From assembly GCF_018638295.1 (NCBI RefSeq), contig NZ_JABTTS010000004.1, positions 124,001 to 188,000 on the forward strand: a stretch of DNA of 64,000 nt, written 5' to 3'. The stretch's first letter is position 1. Each line of letters opens with the position of its first letter. The notes beneath the pieces are model-generated. The model worked only from the letters and a program-made list of their open reading frames with translations, was not told the DNA's origin and searched no databases. Shown here piece by piece: positions 26,625 to 36,969 of the stretch. Origin of the DNA: Streptomyces sp. CHD11 (GTDB taxonomy: Bacteria > Actinomycetota > Actinomycetes > Streptomycetales > Streptomycetaceae). A program made the position numbers and the translations under genes.

Positions 26625-27995
26625 ATGACACCAGGCAAGGCAGCAGTACTCTCCTCCGCCCTTCTCCTCTCCCTGGGTGCGGTGGCGGTGGCCACCCCGG
26701 CGGCCACCGCCACCCCGCCGAAGCACTCCGCCGGCCGGAGCACGACGGGCGTGGTCGACGCGATCGGGCGCAGCGCCCACACGTTGAGGAGTACCGAGCC
26801 CGAAGGCAGCCTGCGGGACTTGGGCGCGCTGGGCCGCATGGTGGGGGACGCCGAGGTGGTGGGCCTGGGTGAGGCCACCCACGGTTCCCGGGCCTTCTTC
26901 CGGATGAAGCACCGGGTATTGCGCTACCTGGTCGAGGAGAAGGGCTTCCGGGCCTTCTCCCTGGAACTGCCCTGGAGCAGCGGCGTCCGTGTCAACGACT
27001 ACGTGCTGTACGGCAAGGGTGATCTCGACCGCATCGCCCGCGAGGAGTTCCAGGGCTCCTACCGCATCTGGAACAACGCGGACTACCTGAACCTCATCGA
27101 GTGGATGCGCGCCTACAACCGTCAGCACCCCACCGACCCGGTCCACTTCGCGGGCAACGACATGGGCTACGCCGGACCCGAGCTGTACCGGCGGGTGACC
27201 GACCACGTGGCCCGCGCCCACCCGCAGCTGCGTGCGCGCGTCGCCGCCCTCTACGACGGCCTGGCCCCGGCCACCGACGCGGCGGCCTACCTGGAGAGCT
27301 ACCTCGAACTGCCCCTGACCGAACGCGAGAAGCGCGCCGACCGCACCCGGGAGGTGCTCGAACTGCTCCGGAAGCAGCATCCGGCCCCCGGCATGAGCGG
27401 ACGGGAACACAGCCGGCTGGTCCAGCACGCCAGGGCCATCCACCAGATGGCCAAGGGCTATTCCTACGACATCACCGACGAGGCCCAGGTCACGGAGATG
27501 ATGAGATACCGCGACCGGGTGATGGCCGAGAACGTGGCCTGGTGGCACACCCACACCGGCGACCGGATCCTGCTCTCGGCCCACAACACCCACGTCTCCT
27601 ACGACGCCTTCGACCCGCGCTACCCGAAGACGCAGGGTGCCGTTCTGCGCGACGCGCTGGGCGGGAACTACGTCAGCATCGGCTTCAGCTTCCACAGCGG
27701 CGCCTTCAAGGCGTTCGGCACGGACGACAACGTGATCCGTACCTACCGCGTGGACGCCGCCCGGCGGGGCTCCAACGAGTACACCCTGGACCGGGCCCGC
27801 CAGCGCGACTACATCCTCGACATGCGCACCGCCCCCCGCGTCGTGCGCACCTGGCTGGCCGAGCCGCGCCCCACCTGGAACATAGGCGCCGGCTGGCCCG
27901 ACCCCACGGAGTACCGCGTCGCCCTCGGCGATGCCCACGACGTCCTCATCCACCTGAACGAGGTCGAGGCGACCACCTACCTGGGCAGCCCCTGA
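26625..27995 (+). CDS. Secreted erythromycin-esterase-family protein
   Basis: 456 residues with a signal peptide (cleavage about residue 30, ATPAATA). It matches the erythromycin esterase fold: 'VVGLGEATHGSRAFFRMKHRVLRYLVEEKGFRAFSLE' (catalytic EATHG), 'HFAGNDMGYAGPELYRRV', 'DRILLSAHNTHVSYDAF', 'LGGNYVSIGFSFHSG'. EreA/EreB hydrolyse macrolide lactones; most actinobacterial members have untested substrates, and export outside the cell differs from Ere enzymes. Weak ribosome site before the ATG. No linked resistance or antibiotic genes. Confidence 0.82.
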   Translation: MTPGKAAVLSSALLLSLGAVAVATPAATATPPKHSAGRSTTGVVDAIGRSAHTLRSTEPEGSLRDLGALGRMVGDAEVVGLGEATHGSRAFFRMKHRVLRYLVEEKGFRAFSLELPWSSGVRVNDYVLYGKGDLDRIAREEFQGSYRIWNNADYLNLIEWMRAYNRQHPTDPVHFAGNDMGYAGPELYRRVTDHVARAHPQLRARVAALYDGLAPATDAAAYLESYLELPLTEREKRADRTREVLELLRKQHPAPGMSGREHSRLVQHARAIHQMAKGYSYDITDEAQVTEMMRYRDRVMAENVAWWHTHTGDRILLSAHNTHVSYDAFDPRYPKTQGAVLRDALGGNYVSIGFSFHSGAFKAFGTDDNVIRTYRVDAARRGSNEYTLDRARQRDYILDMRTAPRVVRTWLAEPRPTWNIGAGWPDPTEYRVALGDAHDVLIHLNEVEATTYLGSP

Positions 27996-28051
27996 TACCG
28001 GACGCCGCTCCTTGACGGGCAAACGTTACGGCCGCGGCACCGGCGTACGGC

Positions 28052-29931
28052 TCAGGACGGTGCTCCCGGCGCGGACTCCTCGAGCACGACGGCGAGTGTC
28101 ACGGCGTCGTACGGTCCGGTGTGCCGTCGGTCGCCGACGAAGAAGGTGGGTGTGCCGCGGGCACCGCTGGCCTCGGCACTGGCCGCGTCGGCCCGTACCC
28201 GTTCCGCGGTCCTCTCGGCGTCCATGTCGTCCAGGAAGCGGACCATGTCGAGTCCGATCTCGATGGCGTACGCGGCGATGTCCTCGTACTCCAGGCGGTC
28301 CTGGTGCGCGTAGAGCTGGTCGTGCATGTCCCAGAACCGTCCCTGCTCCCCGGCGGCGACGGCCGCCCGGGCGGCGAGTACGGCCCGGGGGTGGACGTCG
28401 GGGAGCGGCAGGTGCCGGAAGACGTACCGCAGCCGGTCGCCGAATAGTTGCCGCAGTTCCTTGGTGATGCCGGTGACGCGGGCGCAGTAGGGGCATTCGA
28501 AGTCGCCGTACTCCACCAGGGTGAGGGGGGCGTCCGCGGGGCCGAGGATGTGGTCCTCCTCCGGGTCGACCGGACGGTCGAGGCGACGGGGCAGCTCGGC
28601 CGAGGTCTCGCCGCGCAGGACCGCGGCGAGACGGAACACGAGCCAGCCCAGCGCGGTGGCGAACAGGGCGGCCAGCAGCACGCCGACGGTCGCCTGGGCC
28701 GTCAGGTCCGGGTCGCCGAAGGCGAGCTGGACGATCAGCAGGGAGACGGTGAAGCCGATCCCGGACAGCGCGGCGCCGCCCATCACATGCCCCGGTCCCA
28801 CCCCCCGGGGGAGCCCGCCGAGGCCGAAGCGGGGGTGCCGAGCATGGTTCCGCCCCAGACACCGAGCAGTTTGCCGGCCACCAGGCCGACGACGACGCCC
28901 CAGGTCAGCCAGGAGGTCAGGGCACGCTCCAGCACCCCGCCGCGAAGGTCGATGCCGGCGCTGGACAGGGCGAACAGCGGGACGACCACGTAGCTCGCCC
29001 AGGGGTGCAGCATCAGCTGCAGCCGCTCGTTGACGGAGACCGCACGTTGCAGGCCCACACGCGCCGACGCCCCCACGTCGGCGCGGGGTGACTGGCGGAA
29101 GGCGCGGGCGAGCCGGGTGGCGCGGTCCACGGCGTCGGAGGCGGGCGGATGGGCGGGGATGAGGAGACCGCCGAGCATGCCGGCGATGGAGGCGTGCAGA
29201 CCGGCTCCGAGGGTGGCCAGCCACAGTGCGAGCACGACCAGGACGTACGGGGCCGCCCGCCACGCTCCCAGCCGGGTCAGCGCGGCGAGGACCACGCAGA
29301 GGGCGAGCGCCCCGAGCAGCGGCGGCAGGTGGACGGTGTCGGAGTAGACCAGACCGATCACACTGACCGCCACCATGTCGTCGATGACGGTGATCGCCAG
29401 CAGGAAGACCCGCAGCTGGGTCACGAATTTCGGCCCCACCACGGCGAGCGCCCCCAGCATGAAAGCCGTATCGGTTCCGATGACCGTGCCCCAGCCGCCG
29501 GCCGCCTCGCCACCGGGCGCCATCGCCAGGTAGATCCCCGCGGGAACGACCATCCCGCCGACCCCCGCGATGGCCGGGAGCATGATGCGGTGGCGGCCGG
29601 CGAGTGCGCCGACCGAGATCTCGTAGCGGACCTCCAGGCCGATGACGAAGAAGAACAGGGCCATCAGACCGTCGCTGACCCAGTGCCCCAGATCCATGGA
29701 CAGTTCCGCGCTGCCGAACGACACGGTCACCTCGGTCGCCCAGAGCGCCTCGTACCCCGCGGACCAGGGAGAATTGGCCCAGGCCAGCGCCACCAGGACA
29801 GCGGCCAGGAGCAGCCCCGCGCTGCCGGCCTCGGTGGACATGTAGGTGCGCACCCGGTCGGAGAGCTGGGCGGCGAGTGATTGTCTTCCGGCCCGGGTCT
29901 GGGAGCTCGGGTCGTTCTTCGTGCGCGTCAC
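28052..29931 (-). pseudogene. nhaA: NhaA Na+/H+ antiporter fused to a DsbA-like domain, frameshifted
   Basis: From a GTG at 29931 (AAGGGGA upstream) the frame encodes NhaA helices: '[23 protein letters not shown]', '[17 protein letters not shown]', '[17 protein letters not shown]' with the transport aspartates. At a G5 tract (28831-28835, plus strand) the frame changes. The next frame continues the last helices ('[36 protein letters not shown]') and a C-terminal thioredoxin-fold domain with '[14 protein letters not shown]' (CPYC) and '[10 protein letters not shown]'. NhaA-DsbA fusions are common in Streptomyces. A one-base change in the G tract would restore the whole protein, so this may be a sequencing error, phase variation or a young pseudogene. 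Confidence 0.85.
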
Positions 29932-30544
29932 AGGTCCCCTTGCTGGCCCGCCGGCATTGCCTCGGTGGCGTGCACGGGCTTCCTCCGGCACGGCGCGTCC
30001 GCGGACGCGCGTGGCCCGGAAAGTGCCCGGCGGGGAGTCAGTCCGAGGGACGGTGCTCGACGATCGGAACCGTCAGTGGCCGGCGCTGCCTGCGGTGCAT
30101 GGGATGTCCCTTCGCGTGGTCTGCGTTCTTCGATCGTGGCGGTCGGCGCGGTTCTCAGCGCCCCGGAGCACCGGGGCGCTGCGCTGTTCAGGTCACTGGG
30201 CCCACGCGGCGGCCGACGGGCGGGCCGGCGCGGCCCCACGCCCTGACGGACGATGCGCACGCCCCGGACCACCTCGGCCGGGACCGGGGGCGGGCCAGGC
30301 ATCCTGCGCGATGCCGCCCGCACCGTGTCGAGCGGCATGTGTGCGAGACGGTCCGGAGGCCAGGCCGAACGGCTGGTTCGCGGGGACCGACGCCCGTCAC
30401 GCCCTGCGTGCCGGCTCCCGTGCTAAAGTCACCCATTTGCGTGGTCGTCGCGGTAGGCGATTCCGACTGTCCGGTTCCGCTGTGTACAGGGGCTGTCCCT
30501 CCTGCCGGGCCTTCCTCGGTACGTTCCCCTGCGGAAGGCTGTCC
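29932..30544. other. Long leader region of the DEAD-box helicase gene
   Basis: 613 bases without a credible gene between the antiporter and helicase starts. Stretches of low coding bias and short inverted repeats suggest a structured 5' leader, as is usual for cold-inducible RNA helicases, but no specific element was identified. Confidence 0.3.
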
Positions 30545-31960
30545 ATGACACACCCCGACTCCTACGGCACCACCCACGGCGACTCCGCCCGGCCCGGGGC
30601 CACGACCCCGACGCCGCTCCCGGCCGTCTCTTTCTCCGGTATGGAACTCCCGGGCGAGGTACTGCGCACACTGAGCGAACTCGGGGTGCGTGACCCCTTC
30701 CCGATCCAGGCCGCCACACTGCCCGACGCCCTCCGGGGGCGCGACGTCCTGGGCCGCGGACGCACCGGGTCGGGCAAGACGCTCGCCTTCGGACTGGCGC
30801 TGCTGACCCGGACCGCCGGGCGGCGCGCGGAACCGAAGCAGCCCCACGCCCTGATCCTCGTGCCGACCCGGGAGCTGGCCCAGCAGGTCACCCAGGCGCT
30901 GACGCCGTACGCCGAGGCGCTGCGGCTGCGGATGGCCACGGTCGTCGGCGGCACGTCGATCGGCCGGCAGATCGCCGCGCTGCGCGAGGGGGCCGAGGTC
31001 GTCGTCGCCACCCCCGGACGCCTGCACGACCTGATCGAGCGCAAGGCCTGCCGCCTGGGACGGGTCCGTATCACCGTGCTGGACGAAGCCGACCAGATGT
31101 GCGACCTGGGTTTCCTGCCGCAGGTCGCCGAGGTGCTCGACCAGGTGCACCCCGACGGTCAGCGGATGCTCTTCTCGGCCACTCTCGACCGGGATGTCGA
31201 TCAGCTGGTCGACCGCTATCTCCACGACCCCGTCGTCCACTCGGTCGACCCGTCCGCGGGCACGGTCACGACGATGCGGCACCATGTGCTGGTCGTCCAC
31301 GACCCCGACCGCTACGCCGTCACCACGGAGATCGCCGCCCGCGACGGCCGCGTACTGCTGTTCCTCGACACCAAGCACGCCGTCGACCAGCTCACCCGGC
31401 ATCTGCGGGGCTGCGGGGTGCACGCGGGGGCCCTGCACAGCGGCAAGTCCCAGCCGCAGCGCACACGGACCCTGGCGCAGTTCAAGGAGGGCCGGCTCAC
31501 GGTCCTGGTGGCGACCAACGTCGCCGCCCGCGGCCTGCACATCGACGACCTCGATCTCGTGGTCAACGTGGACCCGCCCACCGACCCCAAGGACTACGTG
31601 CACCGGGCGGGCCGCACCGCCCGCGCCGGTGGGTCCGGCAGCGTGGTGACGCTCGTGACGGCGGGCGGGCGCCGCGAGACGAGCCGTGTGATGGCCGACG
31701 CCGGTATCGAGGCGACCGTCACCAAAGTGCGCTCGGGCGAGGCGGAGCTGAGCCGGATCACCGGTGCCAGGACTCCCTCCGGCATCCCCCTCGACGGCGG
31801 GCCCCCCCTTCCCCGGCCCAAGAACACCAACCTCCCCTTCCGCGGCCTCGGTACCAGCAAGGACACTGCCCGCGGCGCCGGCGGCAAGTCCCGCAAGGCC
31901 GGTGAGGCCCGCAAGCTCGCCGAGGCCCGCAGGGCCGCCCACGTGCGCCGCAACGGCTGA
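30545..31960 (+). CDS. DEAD-box ATP-dependent RNA helicase
   Basis: 471 residues. All helicase motifs are visible: Q motif 'FPIQAATLPDAL', I 'GRTGSGKT', Ia 'PTRELAQQ', Ib 'ATPGRLHDL', II 'DEAD', III 'SAT', IV 'VLLFLDTKHAV', V 'NVAARGLHI', VI 'HRAGRTARAG'. The C-terminal tail (about 75 residues) is basic and Ala/Lys-rich, suited to RNA binding. It unwinds RNA structures, probably in ribosome assembly, mRNA decay or cold adaptation. The ATG has GGAAGG upstream. A small DUF5302 gene and a ribonuclease J gene follow, making an RNA-metabolism neighbourhood. Confidence 0.93.
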   Translation: MTHPDSYGTTHGDSARPGATTPTPLPAVSFSGMELPGEVLRTLSELGVRDPFPIQAATLPDALRGRDVLGRGRTGSGKTLAFGLALLTRTAGRRAEPKQPHALILVPTRELAQQVTQALTPYAEALRLRMATVVGGTSIGRQIAALREGAEVVVATPGRLHDLIERKACRLGRVRITVLDEADQMCDLGFLPQVAEVLDQVHPDGQRMLFSATLDRDVDQLVDRYLHDPVVHSVDPSAGTVTTMRHHVLVVHDPDRYAVTTEIAARDGRVLLFLDTKHAVDQLTRHLRGCGVHAGALHSGKSQPQRTRTLAQFKEGRLTVLVATNVAARGLHIDDLDLVVNVDPPTDPKDYVHRAGRTARAGGSGSVVTLVTAGGRRETSRVMADAGIEATVTKVRSGEAELSRITGARTPSGIPLDGGPPLPRPKNTNLPFRGLGTSKDTARGAGGKSRKAGEARKLAEARRAAHVRRNG

Positions 31961-32118
31961 GAAGCATGGCCCCGGAGGCGACCCTTCCGGCCACGGGACC
32001 GCCCCTCGGCCGTGAGGGACATATCTGCACGAACCGGAACAGATGACGTCGGCGGTGCTCCGCACCGTGTCCGGCATGACAAGCTGTGTCCGCCCACTCC
32101 CGAACCCAGGAGGTCACC

Positions 32119-32361
32119 ATGACCGCAGAGCCCGTATCCACGGAAGGTTCGGAGCCGGCTTCCGCCGAGACGTCCCCTCTGACACCGGACGCCGACGGCA
32201 CCTACGACCTCAAGCGCAAGTTCCGCGAAGCGCTGGAGCGCAAGCGCGGTGTGCAGGCGGCCGCCGCCGACGCTGCCACCAGTCCGAACGCGTCGAAGGT
32301 GCGCGCGGCGCACGGTCCGGCCGCGAGCCAGCGGTCGTTCCGGCGCAAGAGCGGCGGCTGA
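32119..32361 (+). CDS. DUF5302 small protein
   Basis: 80 residues; perfect AGGAGG five bases before the ATG. Acidic disordered N-terminus, then the conserved 'YDLKRKFREALERKRGVQ' helix and the C-terminal 'AHGPAASQRSFRRKSGG', which I recall as the DUF5302 signature in Streptomyces. The function is unknown; the basic tail suggests nucleic-acid or ribosome binding. Followed by a strong hairpin. Confidence 0.85.
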   Translation: MTAEPVSTEGSEPASAETSPLTPDADGTYDLKRKFREALERKRGVQAAAADAATSPNASKVRAAHGPAASQRSFRRKSGG

Positions 32362-32424
32362 GCCGCCCGGCCCGCGCGGTCCGGCCCGCGCGGTCCGGCC
32401 GCGCCCGCCCCGCCGTCCCGCCAC

Positions 32425-32452
32425 GCCGCCCCGGTCCTGTGACCGGGGCGGC
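32425..32452. terminator. Bidirectional terminator
   Basis: Perfect 12-base stem GCCGCCCCGGTC / GACCGGGGCGGC with loop CTGT, between convergent DUF5302 and ribonuclease J genes; a second palindrome (32462-32481) follows. Confidence 0.75.
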
Positions 32453-32489
32453 GGCGCTGTGCCCGGCCCGCGCGGGCCGGGGCTGCGGC

Positions 32490-34175
32490 TCAGGCGTCGA
32501 TGATGACGGGGATGATGAGCGGCCTGCGGCGGTAGGTGCGGAACGCCCAGTTCGCCACGGCGCGGGCGATGAGCTGTTCGAGCTGGTGCGCGTCCCCGAC
32601 TCCTTCGCCGGCCGCCTTGGACAGGGTCTTCTCGATGACCGGGACGACCGGCTCGAAGGTGGTGTCGTCGTGGACGAAGCCGCGGGCCAGGAAGTCGGGA
32701 GTCTCCGCCAGGGCGCCGGTGTCCGCGTCGACGATCGCCACCACCGTGAGTACGCCCTCCTCCGCGAGCGTGAGGCGGTCCTTGAGGGACGCCTCCGTGG
32801 CTCCGCCGACCTCCATGCCGTCCACGTAGACGTTGCCCGCGGGAACCTTGCCGGTGATGGACGCGCGCCCGTCGACGAGGTCGACGACGACGCCGTCCTC
32901 GGCGATGACCACCCGCTCGGGGTCGAGGCCGGTACGGACGGCGAGGTCGCCGTTGGCGCGCAGATGACGCCATTCACCGTGTACGGGCATGACGTTGCGG
33001 GGTTTGACGATGTTGTAGCAGTAGACGAGTTCGCCGGCGCTGGCGTGCCCGGAGACGTGCACCTTGGCGTTGCCCTTGTGGACCACGTGGGCGCCCCACC
33101 GGGTGAGTCCGTTGATCACCCGGTAGATGGCGTTCTCGTTGCCGGGGATGAGGGAGCTGGCGAGCAGGACGGTGTCGCCCTTGCCGATACGGATCTGGTG
33201 GTCGCGGTTGGCCATGCGTGACAGTGCGGCCATCGGTTCGCCCTGGGACCCGGTGCACACCAGAGTGATCTTGTGGTCCGGGAGCTTCTCCAGCTCCTTG
33301 GTGTTCACGACCAGACCGGACGGGACCTTCAGATAGCCCAGCTCACGGGCGATGCCCATGTTGCGGACCATCGACCGGCCGACGAAGGCGACCTTGCGGC
33401 CGTGCTGGTGGGCGGCGTCCAGGACCTGCTGGATGCGGTGCACATGGCTGGCGAAGCTGGAGACGATGACCCGGCGCGGGGCGGTGCGCATCACCTGCTC
33501 GATCGCCGGGTTCAGCTCCCGCTCACTGGTGGTGAAGCCGGGTACCTCGGCGTTGGTGGAGTCGGTGAGGAACAGGTCCACGCCCTCCTCGCCGAGACGG
33601 GCGAAGGCGCGCAGATCGGTGATGCGGTCGTCGAGCGGGAACTGGTCCATCTTGAAGTCGCCGGTGTGCAGCACCATCCCGGCGCCGGTGCGGATCGCGA
33701 CCGCGAGGCTGTCCGGAATGGAGTGGTTGACCGCCACGAACTCGCAGTCGAAGGGTCCGAAGCGGCGCCGGTCGTCCTCGCGTACGCGGACCGTACGGGG
33801 CCGGATGCCGTGCTCCTTGAGCTTGGCCTCCAGGAACGCCAGCGTCAGCTTGGAACCGACGACGGGAATGTCGGACCGCTCGCGCAGCAGGTACGGCACG
33901 CCGCCGATGTGGTCCTCGTGTCCGTGGGTGAGCACCACGGCGACGATGTCGTCCAGCCGGTCCCGGATCGAGGTGAAGTCCGGCAGGATCACATCCACGC
34001 CGGGCTGGGTCTCCTCGGGGAACAGCACGCCACAGTCGACGATGAGCAGTTTTCCGGCGTACTCGAAGACGGTCATGTTGCGACCGATCTCACCCAGGCC
34101 GCCCAGGGCGACGACCCGCAGCCCTCCCTCGGGAAGAGGCGGGGCGGCTTTAAGTTCGGGGTGTGGATGACTCAT
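32490..34175 (-). CDS. rnj: Ribonuclease J
   Basis: 561 residues, the standard bacterial RNase J length. Metallo-beta-lactamase motif 'LTHGHEDHIGG', then 'HTGDFKMD', 'TDSTNAEVPGF', beta-CASP motifs ('SSFASHVHRIQQVLDAA', 'CTGSQGEP', 'KVHVSGHASAGEL', 'MPVHGEWRHL') and the C-terminal dimer domain (ending RRRPLIIPVIIDA). It carries out 5'-3' exonuclease and endonuclease processing of mRNA and rRNA. The housekeeping Streptomyces rnj lies beside dapA, which is absent here, so this may be a second, paralogous copy; that is inference from memory of synteny. Confidence 0.93.
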   Translation of the reverse strand: MSHPHPELKAAPPLPEGGLRVVALGGLGEIGRNMTVFEYAGKLLIVDCGVLFPEETQPGVDVILPDFTSIRDRLDDIVAVVLTHGHEDHIGGVPYLLRERSDIPVVGSKLTLAFLEAKLKEHGIRPRTVRVREDDRRRFGPFDCEFVAVNHSIPDSLAVAIRTGAGMVLHTGDFKMDQFPLDDRITDLRAFARLGEEGVDLFLTDSTNAEVPGFTTSERELNPAIEQVMRTAPRRVIVSSFASHVHRIQQVLDAAHQHGRKVAFVGRSMVRNMGIARELGYLKVPSGLVVNTKELEKLPDHKITLVCTGSQGEPMAALSRMANRDHQIRIGKGDTVLLASSLIPGNENAIYRVINGLTRWGAHVVHKGNAKVHVSGHASAGELVYCYNIVKPRNVMPVHGEWRHLRANGDLAVRTGLDPERVVIAEDGVVVDLVDGRASITGKVPAGNVYVDGMEVGGATEASLKDRLTLAEEGVLTVVAIVDADTGALAETPDFLARGFVHDDTTFEPVVPVIEKTLSKAAGEGVGDAHQLEQLIARAVANWAFRTYRRRPLIIPVIIDA

Positions 34176-34574
34176 ACCCTGACGTTACCCGGAGTGCGGG
34201 ACGGGATGATCCAGCACCCGTGTGATCTCTGCTCCCCGGAGGTCCCCGTCCCCGGTGTCCCGCGGCCCCGGCCTCCGTGGCCGGTACCGGTTCGTGCCGT
34301 TTTCACGGGGTTCGCGTAACCCGCGGCTGATCAGTGACGTCCGCGAACGGCTCGGGCACCGGACAGAGGGCTGCTCGGCGAACGTTTGCGGGCCGGCGGC
34401 CGCGGCCTCGCCGCCGGCAGCCCGCCTGCGACGCCTGCGGCCCGGACCGCGGCGTCGATGGGCACGCCGGAGGCTCGGCGGCGCCGCGAGCCCTCTTCCA
34501 TCACGGTTGAGACCCGAGCCGGAACTATGGCTTCCATCACAGCCGGGACGATCTTGTCCTGGTGTGATCACCGA
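34176..34574. other. Divergent intergenic region, rnj / DUF6215
   Basis: About 400 bases between divergent starts. It should hold both promoters; no consensus pair or convincing operator could be picked out. Confidence 0.25.
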
Positions 34575-35600
34575 ATGCTCGGCTTCCTCCTCCGTCGCCT
34601 GCCCTTCTGGGTACGCGAGCCCTTGCTCATCGTGGTCGGTTCCGTTCTCGGCGCACGCCTCATATATCTCGCCCTCCACGACGAGGAATGGGTGCCGGCC
34701 GGGATCGGCGTGGCGTTCCTGGTGTTCACGGTGGTGCGCGTCCATCTGGTCGTCCGGGCCCTGCGCGCACGCGGGAACCCGGGCCCGGCGGCTGCCGAGG
34801 GCGGGCCGGTGTCCGAGGCTGCTGCCCAGCCGCAGCCGCAGCCGCAGCCGCAGGCTCCAGCGGGGCAGCGTCCCACTCCGGCGGCAGCGGAGAAGGAACC
34901 CAACGCGTGGGGCCAGGCAGCGGCGGCCGTGGCCCTGTTCGCGGCCATCGGGGCCGTGCTCTGGCTGGAGCCGGAACTGCTGCCCTCCCAGGACGCCGGC
35001 ACGCCCCAGGCCGCCGCCGCCTCGTGTGCGAGCACGGAGGAAGAGGAGCTGCCGAGCGCCTACAGACGCACGGCCCCCCGGGCTGTGACCGGGGACGAGC
35101 TGTGCGAGGCGCTCAACAGGTCCGGCCTGGCCACACTCCTCGGAACACCCGCGGAGAGAGCGACCAGCGCGTCCGGCACCAGCGGCACCGCCCCGCTGAC
35201 CGACGGGAAGGTCGCCCAGCCGGAGGCACAGGTCCGGTTCGACACCTACACCGTGCACGTCTCGGCCACGTACAACGAACTGTCGATCGCCCAGTACGTG
35301 AAGCTGATGGAGTTCGGGGACGAGACGGGCATCAGAACGCTCTCGGTCCACGGCCGGCCCGCGGTCCTCTTCTCGGATCACACCATGAAGATCGAGATCG
35401 ATCTCGGGAGCGGCGGATCCGGTGGACCCGTCGAGGAGGGACCCCTGGCCAGAACGCTGTCCGTGGCCCTCGACGGCGGGGACCGGGGCGGCTTCTTCGA
35501 CATCACCGTGTGGAGCGCGTCCGGAGCCCTCCCGGAGGACAGCGCCCTCCTCGGCATCGCCGGGAGCATTCTTCCGGTGATCGCCGAGCGGACTGCGTGA
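34575..35600 (+). CDS. Membrane-anchored DUF6215-like protein
   Basis: 341 residues. Two N-terminal transmembrane segments, a Pro/Gln linker encoded by CAGCCG repeats (about residues 90-97), 'NAWGQAAAAVALFAAIGAVLWLE' (third segment), then an extracytoplasmic domain: 'TGDELCEALNRSGLATLLGTPAE', 'FDTYTVHVSATYNELSIAQYVKLM'. These last motifs match the Streptomyces family DUF6215 as I recall it; the additional N-terminal segments make this copy longer than usual. Function unknown. Confidence 0.7.
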   Translation: MLGFLLRRLPFWVREPLLIVVGSVLGARLIYLALHDEEWVPAGIGVAFLVFTVVRVHLVVRALRARGNPGPAAAEGGPVSEAAAQPQPQPQPQAPAGQRPTPAAAEKEPNAWGQAAAAVALFAAIGAVLWLEPELLPSQDAGTPQAAAASCASTEEEELPSAYRRTAPRAVTGDELCEALNRSGLATLLGTPAERATSASGTSGTAPLTDGKVAQPEAQVRFDTYTVHVSATYNELSIAQYVKLMEFGDETGIRTLSVHGRPAVLFSDHTMKIEIDLGSGGSGGPVEEGPLARTLSVALDGGDRGGFFDITVWSASGALPEDSALLGIAGSILPVIAERTA

Positions 35601-35880
35601 CGAGGCGCTCCGGGCCATTTCGAGGCGCACGGGGAAGACGGGCGATGGCGGACGCCCGGGTCTGATTGATCCGGAGGAATTGATTCGGAGGAAGGGAGGA
35701 GAAGACCCCGCCGCCGTGTGCGGCGGTGGTCCTTCCGCCCCTGCGGCGCCCGCTCTCGGTCGTCGGGGCCGCCCCGCACCGGCACGTCCGGCGGGCAGGC
35801 CTCCACGGCTTCCCCGGCCCGCGGGCCGGACCGGCAGCCGACCGCCCCTCTTCGCGGAGGGCGTGAGCCCTGTCGGTTCG

Positions 35881-36930
35881 TCAATGGATGAGCGCGATAT
35901 GGGGGTGGGACGGGTCGGCCGGGCAGGCGTGGAGCTGGAGGTTGTTGCCGCCGGCGATGTCGATCAGGGTGAAGTTGCTGTCGTGGGCGCCCAGGCGGCG
36001 CGGGGCCGGGTCCGCCCGTTCCTCCTCGGGGATCCAGGTCACACTGCCGGAGTCCCATTCCCAGGAGGCGATGGTGAGCAGCGGGACCTCCTCGGTGCCG
36101 CACTCGGGGCAGGGGCGGTCGACGGGGTCAGTGACCATCCAGTGGGTCCAGCCACCGGTCTTCCAGCCGGGGGCGTGGCAGAGGTTGTTCAGGTAGAGCT
36201 CCTGCGGGTCGTCCGCGTACGAGTTGTACAGCGCGGGGTCGACCGTCTCCCAACGGCTCATGTCCTCCAGCTGACCGCTCAGCTCCTCGTCCAGCTCCAG
36301 GGGGTCGGGAAATTCCGTGACCTGCTCCGGTGAGAGCAGACACGGCTCCGGGAGGTAGCCGCCGAGCTGGATGACCGGCGGCTCGGGCGGTGCCTCGAGG
36401 ACATCGGTGACGGAGGCGGAGGAGCGCCAGAAGAGCGCGGTCCTGGGGTGGATCGCGTGGTCGGCCGGGTGGTCGAAGGGGCACCACAGGACGTGGAGGA
36501 GGTCCGCGTCGGACGGGCGGAGAAAGGGGACGTCGCGGGCGTAGAGCTGGGCCACGGGCAGGAGGGGGACCGGGCCGTCGAACCACGGACGGCCCGCGCT
36601 GATCCGCTCCCGGGTCGCCAGTTCCCCGGGGGTCCACTCGGGCGCCTGAGGATCGCGGCGCAGCCGCTCGGTCGCTACCGCTCGGTCGCGGCGGAGGAGC
36701 CGGATGTCGTCCGGTGAGTGGACCACCGGCGCCGCGTGACTGTCGTGCGGTCCTTCGCAGTACGGCCACGGCTCGTCGGCGGGCCACAACAGCGGCCCGC
36801 CGACGGAGCTTTCGCGCACGGTCGGCGAACCCGGTCGCGGGTGCAGCCGGGTCGCCGTGCGCGCCAGCGGGGCCAGTCGGGGGAAGAGCGCGGTCACGTC
36901 GACCGGCCGCGGCGGGGTGGTGAAACTCAT
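35881..36930 (-). CDS. DUF1963-like cytosolic protein, candidate immunity protein
   Basis: 349 residues, no signal or membrane segment. 'SSVGGPLLWPADEPWPYCEG' near the start, 'LLPVAQLYARDVPFLRPSDADLLHVLWCPFDH', 'RPCPECGTEEVPLLTIASWEWDSG' (CxxC) and 'HPHIALIH' at the end resemble the DUF1963/YwqG group. It begins 39 bases after the stop of the secreted nuclease-like gene on the same strand, so it is likely cotranscribed. Families of this kind often act as immunity proteins in toxin loci; that role here is inference. Confidence 0.6.
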   Translation of the reverse strand: MSFTTPPRPVDVTALFPRLAPLARTATRLHPRPGSPTVRESSVGGPLLWPADEPWPYCEGPHDSHAAPVVHSPDDIRLLRRDRAVATERLRRDPQAPEWTPGELATRERISAGRPWFDGPVPLLPVAQLYARDVPFLRPSDADLLHVLWCPFDHPADHAIHPRTALFWRSSASVTDVLEAPPEPPVIQLGGYLPEPCLLSPEQVTEFPDPLELDEELSGQLEDMSRWETVDPALYNSYADDPQELYLNNLCHAPGWKTGGWTHWMVTDPVDRPCPECGTEEVPLLTIASWEWDSGSVTWIPEEERADPAPRRLGAHDSNFTLIDIAGGNNLQLHACPADPSHPHIALIH

Positions 36931-36969
36931 TCGGGCTCCCGTTGGCGCGCGCTGATGGAGAACGGTCGA

